A stretch of DNA of 64,000 nucleotides from Micromonospora_G sp044901685 (GTDB lineage Bacteria; Actinomycetota; Actinomycetes; Mycobacteriales; Micromonosporaceae). Numbering within the stretch: position 1 is the stretch's first letter; every line of letters begins with the position of its first letter. Location of the stretch: the NCBI RefSeq assembly GCF_044901685.1, contig NZ_JBJDPS010000019.1:1-64000 (forward strand), read 5' to 3'. A program made the translations under genes and the position numbers. Below, in pieces: positions 16,937 to 24,403 of this stretch. The notes below the pieces were generated by a model. That model made no database searches, was not told the origin of the DNA, and was given only the letters and a program-made list of their open reading frames with translations.

Positions 16937-17977
16937 TCAGGTCGGGCTCTGCCGTCGGTACTGGCTCGACTCGCGTACGACCAGCTCCGGTTCGAAGACG
17001 ACCTGCTGGTGCCGGTGCCGGTCGGGGTGGTTGGCCTCGTCCAACAGGAGCGCGGCGGCGGTCTGGCCGAGGCGTTGGCTCGGCTGGCGGATCGAGGAGA
17101 GCGGTACGGCCGCCGCGGCGGCGAAGTCGATGTCGTCGTAGCCGACCAGGGCGATCTCCTCGGGCACCCGGATGTGTTGACGGGTCAGCTCCTGGAGGAC
17201 ACCGAGGGCGAGCAGGTCGTTGGCACAGAAGACGGCGGTGGCCCGGGTCGAGCGCGGTTGGCCGATGATCCGCGCGGCGGCGTCGCGGCCGGCGGCGACG
17301 GTCAGCGCGGGGGTGTCGAAGCGGCGCAGGTCCCGTTCGTCTCCCCCGGAGTCGGCCAGTGCCCGCACCGCGCCCCGGTAGCGGTCGCGGACCTGTTCGA
17401 GCTGGTGTGGCCCACCGACGAAGGCGATCCGCCGGTGTCCGTTCTCGAGCAGGTGTCGGGTCGCGAGTTCGCCGCCGAGCCGGTCGTCGACGGAGACCGA
17501 GCACATCCGCGTCTCCGGGTACTTGCGGTCGAGCAGTACCACCAGTACGCCCCGCTCGCGTAACCGGAGCAGTCGTCGGAACGTGTTGTCGGCCGGGGTG
17601 ATCAGCACACCCCGTACGCGGTGTTCCTCGAGCAGGTCGAGGTAGGCACTTTCCCGTCCGGGATCACCGTCACTGTTGCAGAAGATGACGGCCATGCCGG
17701 CTGCCCCGGCGCTGCTCTCGACGCCCTTGGCGACGTCGGTGAAGAACGGGTTGGCCACGTCGAGGACGACCAGGCCGAGGGTGCGGCTGCGGCCACGGCG
17801 CAGTTGCCGGGCGGCGTCGTTCGGTACGAAACCGAGTTCCGCGATCGCGGCGAGCACCCGGGACCGGGTGCCCCGCGCGACGGTGTCGGGCCGGTTGAGC
17901 ACGTTGGAGACTGTCCCGAGCGAGACGCCGGCGTGGTGGGCGACATCGCGGATGCTCACGGCCGATTCTCGAGTCAC
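16937..17977 (-). CDS. LacI-family transcriptional regulator of the rhamnose-type ABC operon
   Basis: Repressor of 346 aa. It has an N-terminal helix-turn-helix (SIRDVAHHAGVSLGTVSNVLNRPD) and hinge, then a periplasmic-binding-protein-like effector domain (ALVGYDDIDFAAAAAVPLSSIRQP). GTG 17977 is preceded by GGGAGAA; a second in-frame GTG (17959) would remove six residues. It is divergent from the sugar ABC importer, with palindromes in front of both genes (18006-18021 and 18249-18260). It most likely represses the importer and itself and is relieved by a sugar or its catabolite. The effector is inferred, not shown. The CHAT gene lies 40 bases downstream on the same strand, so read-through is possible. 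Confidence 0.9.
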   Translation of the reverse strand: MTRESAVSIRDVAHHAGVSLGTVSNVLNRPDTVARGTRSRVLAAIAELGFVPNDAARQLRRGRSRTLGLVVLDVANPFFTDVAKGVESSAGAAGMAVIFCNSDGDPGRESAYLDLLEEHRVRGVLITPADNTFRRLLRLRERGVLVVLLDRKYPETRMCSVSVDDRLGGELATRHLLENGHRRIAFVGGPHQLEQVRDRYRGAVRALADSGGDERDLRRFDTPALTVAAGRDAAARIIGQPRSTRATAVFCANDLLALGVLQELTRQHIRVPEEIALVGYDDIDFAAAAAVPLSSIRQPSQRLGQTAAALLLDEANHPDRHRHQQVVFEPELVVRESSQYRRQSPT

Positions 17978-18005
17978 GGTTCTCCCTGCGTCGATGTCTG
18001 ACGGT

Positions 18006-18021
18006 CTTGAACCGTCTCAAG
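18006..18021. promoter_or_regulatory. Candidate operator upstream of the LacI regulator
   Basis: CTTGA (18006-18010) and TCAAG (18017-18021) are exact inverted arms around a CG-containing centre, 29 bases upstream of the regulator start. This is a LacI-type half-site arrangement and would suit autoregulation. It is weaker than the site at 18249. Confidence 0.4.
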
Positions 18022-18201
18022 AATGCCGCGTCGACCGGGATTGGGGAAGTCGTGAGCCGGATGTGTGAGGGGTGCCCGTCGTTCCCGGCGGGGGTCGCCG
18101 GCAGGTCGCCGGTTTCCGCGGATCGGGACGCCGTACGTGGTCAGAGGCAAAATAGGAAAGCCTTTTCCTGAGGTGTCGGCGCGGTAGCCGGTTGGAAACC
18201 C

Positions 18202-18231
18202 TTGACCTCGCGTGAAACCTCCGCTTAACGT
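18202..18231 (+). promoter_or_regulatory. Promoter of the rhamnose-type ABC importer operon
   Basis: TTGACC (18202-18207) followed by TTAACG at 17 bases or TAACGT at 18 bases, about 45 bases before the GTG start. A GTGAAAC half-site lies in the spacer and the perfect operator follows 18 bases downstream. Confidence 0.5.
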
Positions 18232-18248
18232 CTACCTACGGCTTCTCG

Positions 18249-18260
18249 TGAAACGTTTCA
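18249..18260. promoter_or_regulatory. LacI-family operator TGAAACGTTTCA
   Basis: A perfect 12-bp palindrome with central CG, typical of LacI-family operators, lies between the promoter and the start of the importer operon, where bound repressor would block initiation. A second palindrome with arms AGGAAA/TTTCCT is upstream at 18154-18169. Confidence 0.7.
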
Positions 18261-18275
18261 TCTCTGGGGGTTGTT

Positions 18276-19814
18276 GTGCCCGAACGCAACCGCGTGGCCG
18301 GGGAGCCACTGCTGGCCCTGGACCGGGCGAGCAAATCGTTCGGTGCCGTTGCCGCGCTGCGTGACGTATCCCTGGAGCTCTGTCCGGGCGAGGTGCACGC
18401 GCTCGTGGGAGAGAACGGCGCCGGCAAGTCCACGTTGGTGAAGATCCTGGCCGGCGTGCACACACCGGACAGCGGAACCCTGACCCTCGACGGCCGGCCA
18501 CTGGTCCTGACCGGTCCCGCGGACGCGCGCGCCGCCGGGATCGCCGTCATCTACCAGGAGCCGACCCTCTTTCCCGACCTGTCGGTCGCGGAGAACATCT
18601 TCATGGGCCGGCAACCCCTGCGCCGACTGCGCCGCATCGACACCGCGCGGATGCGCGAGCGCTGCGTGGAGCTGTTCGCGCGTCTGGGCGTGACGCTCGA
18701 CCCGGACCGGCCGGCGCGCGGGCTCTCCATCGCCGACCAGCAGCTCGTCGAGATCGCCAAGGCGCTCTCCTTCGACGCCCGGGTCGTGGTGATGGACGAG
18801 CCGACCGCCGCGCTCTCCGGTGTCGAGGTCGAACGGCTGTTCGCCGTCACCCGGTCGATGCGGGAGTCCGGGGCCGCCATCCTGTTCATCTCGCACCGCT
18901 TCGACGAGGTCTTCGCCCTCTGCCAGCGCATCACCGTGATGCGCGACGGTCAGCGGGTCTCCACCGACCCGGCCGCCGACCTGGACGTGTCCGAACTGGT
19001 ACGACGGATGGTCGGTCGCGAGGTGGCCCAGCTCTTCCCGAAGACGCCGACCGAGCCGGGGGAGGTGCTGCTCGACGTACGCGAGCTGACCCGGCACGGT
19101 GTCTTCGCCGACGTCAGCTTCCAGGTCCGGGGCGGGGAGATCGTGGCGCTCGCCGGACTGGTCGGCGCCGGTCGCAGTGAGGTGATCAGGGCCGTCTTCG
19201 GCGTCGACCGGTACGACTCCGGCGAGGTCAGCGTCGCGGGCAGCCGACTGCCGCGCGGCGCACCGGCCGCGGCGATGGCCGCCGGGCTGGCCCTGGTGCC
19301 GGAGGACCGCCGCCAGCAGGGACTGGTCATGGAACTCTCGATCGAGCGGAACGCGACCCTCACCCGGCGGTGGCAGCTCTCCCGGTTCGGGCTGCTCGGC
19401 CGGTCGGCCGAACGCGGCGCGGCCGACACCTGGCTGCGGCGACTACAGGTCAAGGCCGGTCGGCCCACCGACCCGGTCTCCACCCTCTCCGGCGGCAACC
19501 AGCAGAAGGTCGTGCTGGCCAAGTGGCTCTCCACCAACCCGAAGGTGCTGATCGTCGACGAGCCGACCCGGGGGATCGACATCGGCACGAAGTCCGAGGT
19601 GCACCGGTTGATGTCCCAGCTCGCCGCCGACGGGGTCGCGGTGCTCATGGTCTCCAGCGAACTGCCCGAGGTGCTGGCCATGGCCGACCGGGTGCTGGTC
19701 ATGCACGAGGGCCGGCTGGTGCGGGAGATCGGCCGCGACCGGGCGGACGAGGAAACCGTCATGTTGGCCGCCACCGGTCAGGTCGGGACCCACGGAGAGG
19801 ACACGCCGTCATGA
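18276..19814 (+). CDS. rhaT: Sugar ABC transporter ATP-binding protein, rhamnose (RhaT) type
   Basis: Fused double ATPase of 512 aa in the RbsA/XylG class. The first nucleotide domain has Walker A GENGAGKST near residue 50, signature LSIADQQLVEIAKAL and Walker B VVVMDEPTAAL. The second has a degenerate P-loop (LVGAGRSEV) but a good signature LSGGNQQKVVLAKW and VLIVDEPTRGID, as usual in this class. GTG 18276 follows a G-rich stretch. It drives import through the two permeases encoded next; its TGA overlaps the first permease ATG (ATGA). The rhamnose assignment rests on the binding protein of the operon; ribose or AI-2 type systems are close relatives. Confidence 0.85.
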   Translation: MPERNRVAGEPLLALDRASKSFGAVAALRDVSLELCPGEVHALVGENGAGKSTLVKILAGVHTPDSGTLTLDGRPLVLTGPADARAAGIAVIYQEPTLFPDLSVAENIFMGRQPLRRLRRIDTARMRERCVELFARLGVTLDPDRPARGLSIADQQLVEIAKALSFDARVVVMDEPTAALSGVEVERLFAVTRSMRESGAAILFISHRFDEVFALCQRITVMRDGQRVSTDPAADLDVSELVRRMVGREVAQLFPKTPTEPGEVLLDVRELTRHGVFADVSFQVRGGEIVALAGLVGAGRSEVIRAVFGVDRYDSGEVSVAGSRLPRGAPAAAMAAGLALVPEDRRQQGLVMELSIERNATLTRRWQLSRFGLLGRSAERGAADTWLRRLQVKAGRPTDPVSTLSGGNQQKVVLAKWLSTNPKVLIVDEPTRGIDIGTKSEVHRLMSQLAADGVAVLMVSSELPEVLAMADRVLVMHEGRLVREIGRDRADEETVMLAATGQVGTHGEDTPS

Positions 19815-20866
19815 CGACCACGGCCCGAGCGGGACAGGCGCCGAGCGCGCCGCCGCCGGCTACCACCCGGGGAGACAGCCGGGCCGCGCGCCGGTTGTTC
19901 GCCGTACGTGAGTTGGGCATCGGGCTCGCCCTGGTGCTCCTGGTCGCGGTGACCACGGCGGTGAACCCGAGGTTCCTGTCCGGGCAGAGCCGCAAGGACC
20001 TGATGCTCGGCGCCACCATCCTGGTGGTGCTCGTGGTCGGGCAGGCGATCGTGATCATCACCCGCAACGTGGACCTGTCGGTCGGTTCGGTGCTGGGGCT
20101 GTCCGCGTTCGCCACCGGCAAGCTCTTCCTCGCCCTGCCCGACGCGCCGATCGTGCTCGCGGTCCTGGCCGGTGTCGGGCTCGGTGTGCTCTGCGGCGCC
20201 GTCAACGGCGCGCTGATCGCGGTGGCCCGGGTGCCGGCGCTGGTGGTCACGCTCGGCACGCTCTACATGTTCCGTGGGTTCGACTACTCGTGGGCGGCGG
20301 GGCAGCAGATCAACGCCGCCGACATGCCGTCCGGTTTCAAGGACATGGGTACGGCGACCGTGCTCGGCGTACCGGTGCTCGCGCTCTTCGCGATCGTGGT
20401 GCTGCTGGTCGCCGGCTACTACCTGCGCTCCTACCGCAGCGGCCGGGAGTTGTACGCGATCGGCTCGGACCCGGCGGCGGCCCGGTTGTCGGGTATCCCG
20501 GTGGGTCGCCGGGTGTTCGCGGCGATGGTGGTCAGCGGGGCGCTGGCCGGGCTGGCCGGGGTGCTGTACGCGGCCCGGTTCGGCACGCTCGACGCGGCGG
20601 CCGGCAGCGGGATGGAACTCAACGTCGTCGCGGCCGCCGTGGTCGGCGGGGTGGCCATCTTCGGCGGCAGCGGCTCGGTGTACGGGGCCGCGCTCGGCGC
20701 CCTGCTGCTGAGCACGATCGGCAGCGCGCTGCCGGTGCTGCGGATCGACCCGTTCTGGCAGCAGACGGTGGTCGGTGCGCTCATTCTCACGGCGATCGGC
20801 CTGGACCGGGTGCTCGCGGCGCGGGTCGCCCGGAGGCTACGAGGAAGGAAGGCCCGTGGCGCCTGA
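19811..20866 (+). CDS. rhaP: Sugar ABC transporter permease, rhamnose (RhaP) type
   Basis: Membrane permease of 351 aa in the BPD_transp_2 (RbsC-like) family, with about ten hydrophobic segments after a 40-residue polar N-terminus. The conserved motif QAIVIITRNVDLSVGSVLGLSA and the late FGGSGSVYGAALGALLL are diagnostic for branched ribose/rhamnose permeases. ATG 19811 overlaps the ATPase stop by four bases, implying translational coupling. It overlaps the next permease start by 11 bases. It should pair with the second permease to form a heterodimeric channel. Confidence 0.85.
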   Translation: MTTTARAGQAPSAPPPATTRGDSRAARRLFAVRELGIGLALVLLVAVTTAVNPRFLSGQSRKDLMLGATILVVLVVGQAIVIITRNVDLSVGSVLGLSAFATGKLFLALPDAPIVLAVLAGVGLGVLCGAVNGALIAVARVPALVVTLGTLYMFRGFDYSWAAGQQINAADMPSGFKDMGTATVLGVPVLALFAIVVLLVAGYYLRSYRSGRELYAIGSDPAAARLSGIPVGRRVFAAMVVSGALAGLAGVLYAARFGTLDAAAGSGMELNVVAAAVVGGVAIFGGSGSVYGAALGALLLSTIGSALPVLRIDPFWQQTVVGALILTAIGLDRVLAARVARRLRGRKARGA

Positions 20867-21875
20867 CAAGACGGGCCGGCAGGCCCGCTGGACAGCGAAG
20901 CTCGGTAGCTGGGACGTACTGGTGATGGTCGTCCTCGTCGGCGTGGTCGTCGGCTCGTCGGTGCTGGTCGAGGGCTTCGCCAGCTCCCGGTTCTGGGGTT
21001 TCCTGCTGCTCGACGTCGTCCCGATCGCGCTGATCGCGCTGCCGATGACCCTGGTGGTGGTGACCGGCGAGATCGACCTGTCGGTGGCCAGCGTGCTCGG
21101 TCTGGCCAGCGCGGTGATGGGGCAGCTCTGGTTCCTGGGCCTGCCGATGCCGGTGATCCTGCCGCTGGTGGTGCTGCTCGGCGCGTTGCTCGGCGCGGTG
21201 AACGGCCTCTTCGTCGCCGGGTTCGGCCTGCCCTCGCTGGCGGTGACGATCGGCACGCTCGCGCTGTACCGGGGTCTGGCCTACGTGGTGCTCGGTGACC
21301 GGGCGGTCGCCGACTTCCCGTTCTCCTGGACCGGCAACACGATCGAGGCGTTACCGGGCACCACCGTGCCCTGGGTGGCCCTGGTCGTCGCCGCGTTCGC
21401 CCTGGTCTTCGGGGTGCTGCTGCACGCCACCCCGATCGGCCGGAGCCTGTTCGCGATGGGCAACAACGCCGAGGCCGCCAGCTTCGCCGGTATCTCGGTG
21501 AACCGAACCAAGTTCTGGCTGTACGTGCTCACCGGGGCGGTCTCCGCGCTGGCCGGCATCTTCTGGACGCTGCGCTACGCCAGTGCGCGGGCGGACAACG
21601 GCAACGGGCTGGAGTTGGCGGTGGTGGCGGCGGTCCTGCTCGGCGGGGTCTCCATCTTCGGCGGGCGCGGCACCCTGGTCGGCGTGCTGGCCGGGGTGCT
21701 GTTGCTGATGACCCTGCGCAACGCCCTGCAACTGGCCGACGTGCCGGCCGACACGTTGACCGTGGTCACCGGTGCCCTGCTCATCGTCTCCGTCGTCGGT
21801 CCGAACGCGGCGGCCCTGCTGCGGGAGCGGTGGCGCCGCCGACGACCGGTCGCCACGCCGGTCGCGGGCGGCTGA
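20856..21875 (+). CDS. rhaQ: Sugar ABC transporter permease, rhamnose (RhaQ) type
   Basis: Second permease of 339 aa in the same RbsC-like family: VVVTGEIDLSVASVLGLASAVMG in the middle, VSIFGGRGTLVGVLAGVLLL near the end. GTG 20856 has GAGGAAGGAAGG directly upstream (20840-20851) within the end of the preceding gene, which fixes the start. The 11-base overlap indicates one polycistronic message. Sequence differs clearly from the first permease, so the pair is a heterodimer rather than a recent duplication. Confidence 0.85.
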   Translation: MAPDKTGRQARWTAKLGSWDVLVMVVLVGVVVGSSVLVEGFASSRFWGFLLLDVVPIALIALPMTLVVVTGEIDLSVASVLGLASAVMGQLWFLGLPMPVILPLVVLLGALLGAVNGLFVAGFGLPSLAVTIGTLALYRGLAYVVLGDRAVADFPFSWTGNTIEALPGTTVPWVALVVAAFALVFGVLLHATPIGRSLFAMGNNAEAASFAGISVNRTKFWLYVLTGAVSALAGIFWTLRYASARADNGNGLELAVVAAVLLGGVSIFGGRGTLVGVLAGVLLLMTLRNALQLADVPADTLTVVTGALLIVSVVGPNAAALLRERWRRRRPVATPVAGG

Positions 21876-21960
21876 CCGACCACGACTCCCACTCCGCACC
21901 ACCCCACCCACCACCCGTTGCTCGGGCTGGGCAACCGATACGTCCAGGAAGGAATCAGTC

Positions 21961-23019
21961 ATGAGAGGTACGCGGACCGCGAACCTGCGCCTCGGCGCGT
22001 CCGTACTCGCGCTGGCGACGGTGCTGGTCGGCACCACGGCATGTGCCAGCGACGAGGGCTCGACGCCGTCCGGCGGTGCGAGCGGCGACGGCACCATCAG
22101 GAGCGGCCTGAGCGTCGCCTTCCTGCCCAAACAGGTGAACAACCCGTACTTCACCGTCTCGGACAACGGTGGCAAGGCGGCCGTCGCCGAGTTCAAGGGC
22201 GAGTACAAGGAGGTCGGCCCCTCCGAGGCGAGCGCCTCGTCGCAGGTGAGTTACCTGAACACGCTGACCCAGCAGGGCAGCGACGTGATCGCGGTGTCGG
22301 CGAACGACCCGAACGCGATTTGCGGGGCGGTCAACCAGGCCCGGCAGGGCGGCGCGAAGGTCGTCACGTTCGACTCCGACACCAACCCCGACTGCCGGGA
22401 CCTGTTTGTCAACCAGGTCACCGGTCAGGGCATCGCGGAGACCCAGGTCAAGCTGATCTCCGAGGCCATCGGCGGTGAGGGGAAGATCGCGATCCTGTCG
22501 GCGACGGCGAACGCGACCAACCAGAACGCCTGGATCGAGCTGATGAAGACCGAGTTGAAGAAGCCGGAGTACGCCAAGGTCCAACTCGTCACGACGGTGT
22601 ACGGCAACGACGAGGACCAGAAGTCGTTCCAGGAGACCCAGGGGCTGCTGGCGTCGTACCCGGATCTCGAGGGCATCGTCTCGCCGACCACGGTGGGCGT
22701 CGCCGCGGCGGCGCGTTACCTCTCCGGCTCGCAGTACAAGGGCAAGGTCGCGCTGACCGGTCTCGGTACGCCGAACCAGATGCGGGAGTTCGTCAAGAAC
22801 GGCACGGTCAAGAACTTCGCCCTCTGGAACCCGGCCGACCTCGGCTACCTGGCCGCGTACGCGGGCGCCGCGCTCGCCTCCGGCATCATCGCCGGCAAGG
22901 AGGGCGACAGGTTCACCGCCGGCAAACTCGGCGAGTACACCGTCGGCGCGGACGGGGTTGTGGTGCTCGGCCCGCCGACCGTCTTCGACGCGGCCAACGT
23001 CGACCAGTTCGACTTCTGA
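21961..23019 (+). CDS. rhaS: Rhamnose-type ABC transporter substrate-binding lipoprotein (RhaS-like)
   Basis: Extracellular sugar-binding protein of 352 aa. The signal peptide ends in VGTTAC (lipobox-like; Cys probably lipidated). The mature part reads FLPKQVNNPYF, QVSYLNTLTQQGSDVIAVSANDPNA, KVVTFDSDTNPDCR and LWNPADLGYLAAYAG. These motifs agree, from memory, with the rhamnose-binding RhaS family rather than ribose-binding RbsB. AAGGAA lies a few bases before ATG 21961. It closes the four-gene importer operon and is followed by a hairpin. No rhamnose isomerase, kinase or aldolase gene is in the window, so the substrate stays an inference; LsrB-type autoinducer-2 binding is the main alternative. 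Confidence 0.8.
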   Translation: MRGTRTANLRLGASVLALATVLVGTTACASDEGSTPSGGASGDGTIRSGLSVAFLPKQVNNPYFTVSDNGGKAAVAEFKGEYKEVGPSEASASSQVSYLNTLTQQGSDVIAVSANDPNAICGAVNQARQGGAKVVTFDSDTNPDCRDLFVNQVTGQGIAETQVKLISEAIGGEGKIAILSATANATNQNAWIELMKTELKKPEYAKVQLVTTVYGNDEDQKSFQETQGLLASYPDLEGIVSPTTVGVAAAARYLSGSQYKGKVALTGLGTPNQMREFVKNGTVKNFALWNPADLGYLAAYAGAALASGIIAGKEGDRFTAGKLGEYTVGADGVVVLGPPTVFDAANVDQFDF

Positions 23020-23029
23020 GCGACCTCCT

Positions 23030-23058
23030 CCGGTGCCGGCGTGGTCCGTCGGCACCGG
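23030..23058. terminator. Terminator after the rhamnose-type operon
   Basis: CCGGTGCCG (23030-23038) pairs with CGGCACCGG (23050-23058) across an 11-base loop, ten bases after the rhaS stop and between two convergent genes. Confidence 0.6.
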
Positions 23059-23104
23059 GGGACCGGCGGGGGAGCCGCAGGCATCCTCCACCGGTTCACC
23101 GGAG

Positions 23105-23851
23105 TCACTCCGACCGTCCCGTGGCCCGGGAAGCACCCTCCGCCACCAGGGCGACCAGTACGGCCACGTCCGGAATCGTCCTGACCTGTCGGGAGACGAT
23201 CGGTTGTCCGTTGCGGCCGTAGATTCGCAGCCGTACCCGCCCGCGTTGCACGCCGGTGATGTCCGACCAGGCGGCGAACCGCTCGCCGTCGCGGATCCCT
23301 GCGGCGGTGGCGCTGATCGGTCCGAAGCCGGTGGCGCCGGTATCGGCGATCTCGGCGGCCCGGCGCGGGTGGTTGGTCTCGGTCACCCGCCGTTCGACGG
23401 CGGCGGCGAGCTTGTCGAGGTCGGCGTACGGGGGTTTGTGCAGGTTGAGCGTTGTGCCGTCGGTCAGCTCCAGCGCACAGCGGGAGAACTCCTCGACGGG
23501 GCCGAGTTGGTAGACCCGGGTGGTCCAGACCCGGACGTGGGCCACCTGGTCCCAGGTGAGCACGCGGGTGACGGCGGTGCCGGTGCTGGTCAGCAGGCCG
23601 CCGGAGCAGAGGTAGAGGTACCGGTGGGCCTTGCGCCAGGCGGGCACGGCGAACAGTGCCGCGAGGACGCCGGCCCCGGCCCCGATGCCCCGGCCGACGT
23701 CGTCGCCGAAGAGCAGGCCGAACAGGGCGAGCAGTCCACAGGTGACGGCGAAGCTGACCTCCGTCGACACCGCGAGCCGGTGGCGTGCGACGATCTCACC
23801 CAGGCCGGTCTCGCCGACGGTCGTGACGATCTTCGAGGGGTAGCTCTTCAC
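23105..23851 (-). CDS. Membrane protein of unknown function, DUF6585-like
   Basis: 248 aa. The N-terminal ~30 residues are polar and are followed by two hydrophobic segments (about 31-47 and 53-70, AVTCGLLALFGLLFG and GAGAGVLAALFAVPA). A soluble remainder has two PH-like repeats: RYLYLCSGGLLTSTGTAVTRVLTWDQVAHV and GPISATAAGIRDGERFAAWSDITGV. This pattern resembles DUF6585 proteins of actinobacteria (from memory). GTG 23851 is preceded by GGAAGGGTGGG, which fixes it. It faces the sugar operon tail-to-tail and has no functional partner nearby. No catalytic motif is visible. Confidence 0.65.
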   Translation of the reverse strand: MKSYPSKIVTTVGETGLGEIVARHRLAVSTEVSFAVTCGLLALFGLLFGDDVGRGIGAGAGVLAALFAVPAWRKAHRYLYLCSGGLLTSTGTAVTRVLTWDQVAHVRVWTTRVYQLGPVEEFSRCALELTDGTTLNLHKPPYADLDKLAAAVERRVTETNHPRRAAEIADTGATGFGPISATAAGIRDGERFAAWSDITGVQRGRVRLRIYGRNGQPIVSRQVRTIPDVAVLVALVAEGASRATGRSE

Positions 23852-24403
23852 CGCTGCCCACCCTTCCGGGACGTACGTCGATGGGCCGGCTCCATCCTCG
23901 TCCCCGGCGTCAACCGTCCACGTTGGCGCCCCGTTTTTGGACCCCTTTTGTCGCCACGGATAAAAGTGCGGCCAATCCCGTCGAAAGATGTAGACACGTT
24001 GACGCCAAGGCCGTTAGTGTCGGTCAACATCAAGATGTTTCGTCGAGGTAACCGGCGGCGCGGTTAGCTCACCGTCCGACAGGGGAGTTCCACTCCCCGT
24101 GGTCGGCGTTGTCCGCAGACCGAACTGGCGCGATCCACTCGTGCCCTGCCCGCAACCACGCCCGTCCTCACCGTCCCAGTGACACCCGGTCGGCCCCAGG
24201 CCGGTCGTGGTCCGACCTCGTCCATCATCCATGTTCGTCCCTGACGTCAGACACGTCTGTCCACGCTGGACCGGGCGGCAGTTGCCGTACCGGTGCACAG
24301 CCGTGGGCCGAGCACGTCTGCGGTCGGCCGCCATGCCGTCTCGACGGCTGACGGGTAGCCCGCACGGGATCGCCGGAAGTTAAAAGGAAGACTCGCGAAA
24401 GGT
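23852..24403. other. Long divergent intergenic control region
   Basis: This 552-base gap contains no ORF that I can support. It has the lowest-GC patch of the neighbourhood (about 23930-24050, with TTTTTGG, CCTTTTG and TAAAAG). It also has a compact two-part hairpin at 24076-24106: CCGAC/GTCGG outside GGGGAG/CTCCCC with a TTCCA loop. It should hold the promoters for the DUF6585-like gene and for the long 5' leader of the DUF1080 protein gene. The hairpin may be an attenuator or RNA element; I recognise no known riboswitch. Confidence 0.4.

Noticed and set aside
12709..17977. A defence island around the CHAT-STAND gene
   Set aside because: Neighbours are an MFS exporter and a sugar-type LacI regulator; no other defence, integrase or transposase genes are present. 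Only the single gene is supported.
24076..24106. Known riboswitch (such as a ydaO-type) in the long leader before the DUF1080 gene
   Set aside because: There is a neat hairpin but none of the conserved riboswitch core sequences I know; recorded only as a structured element.
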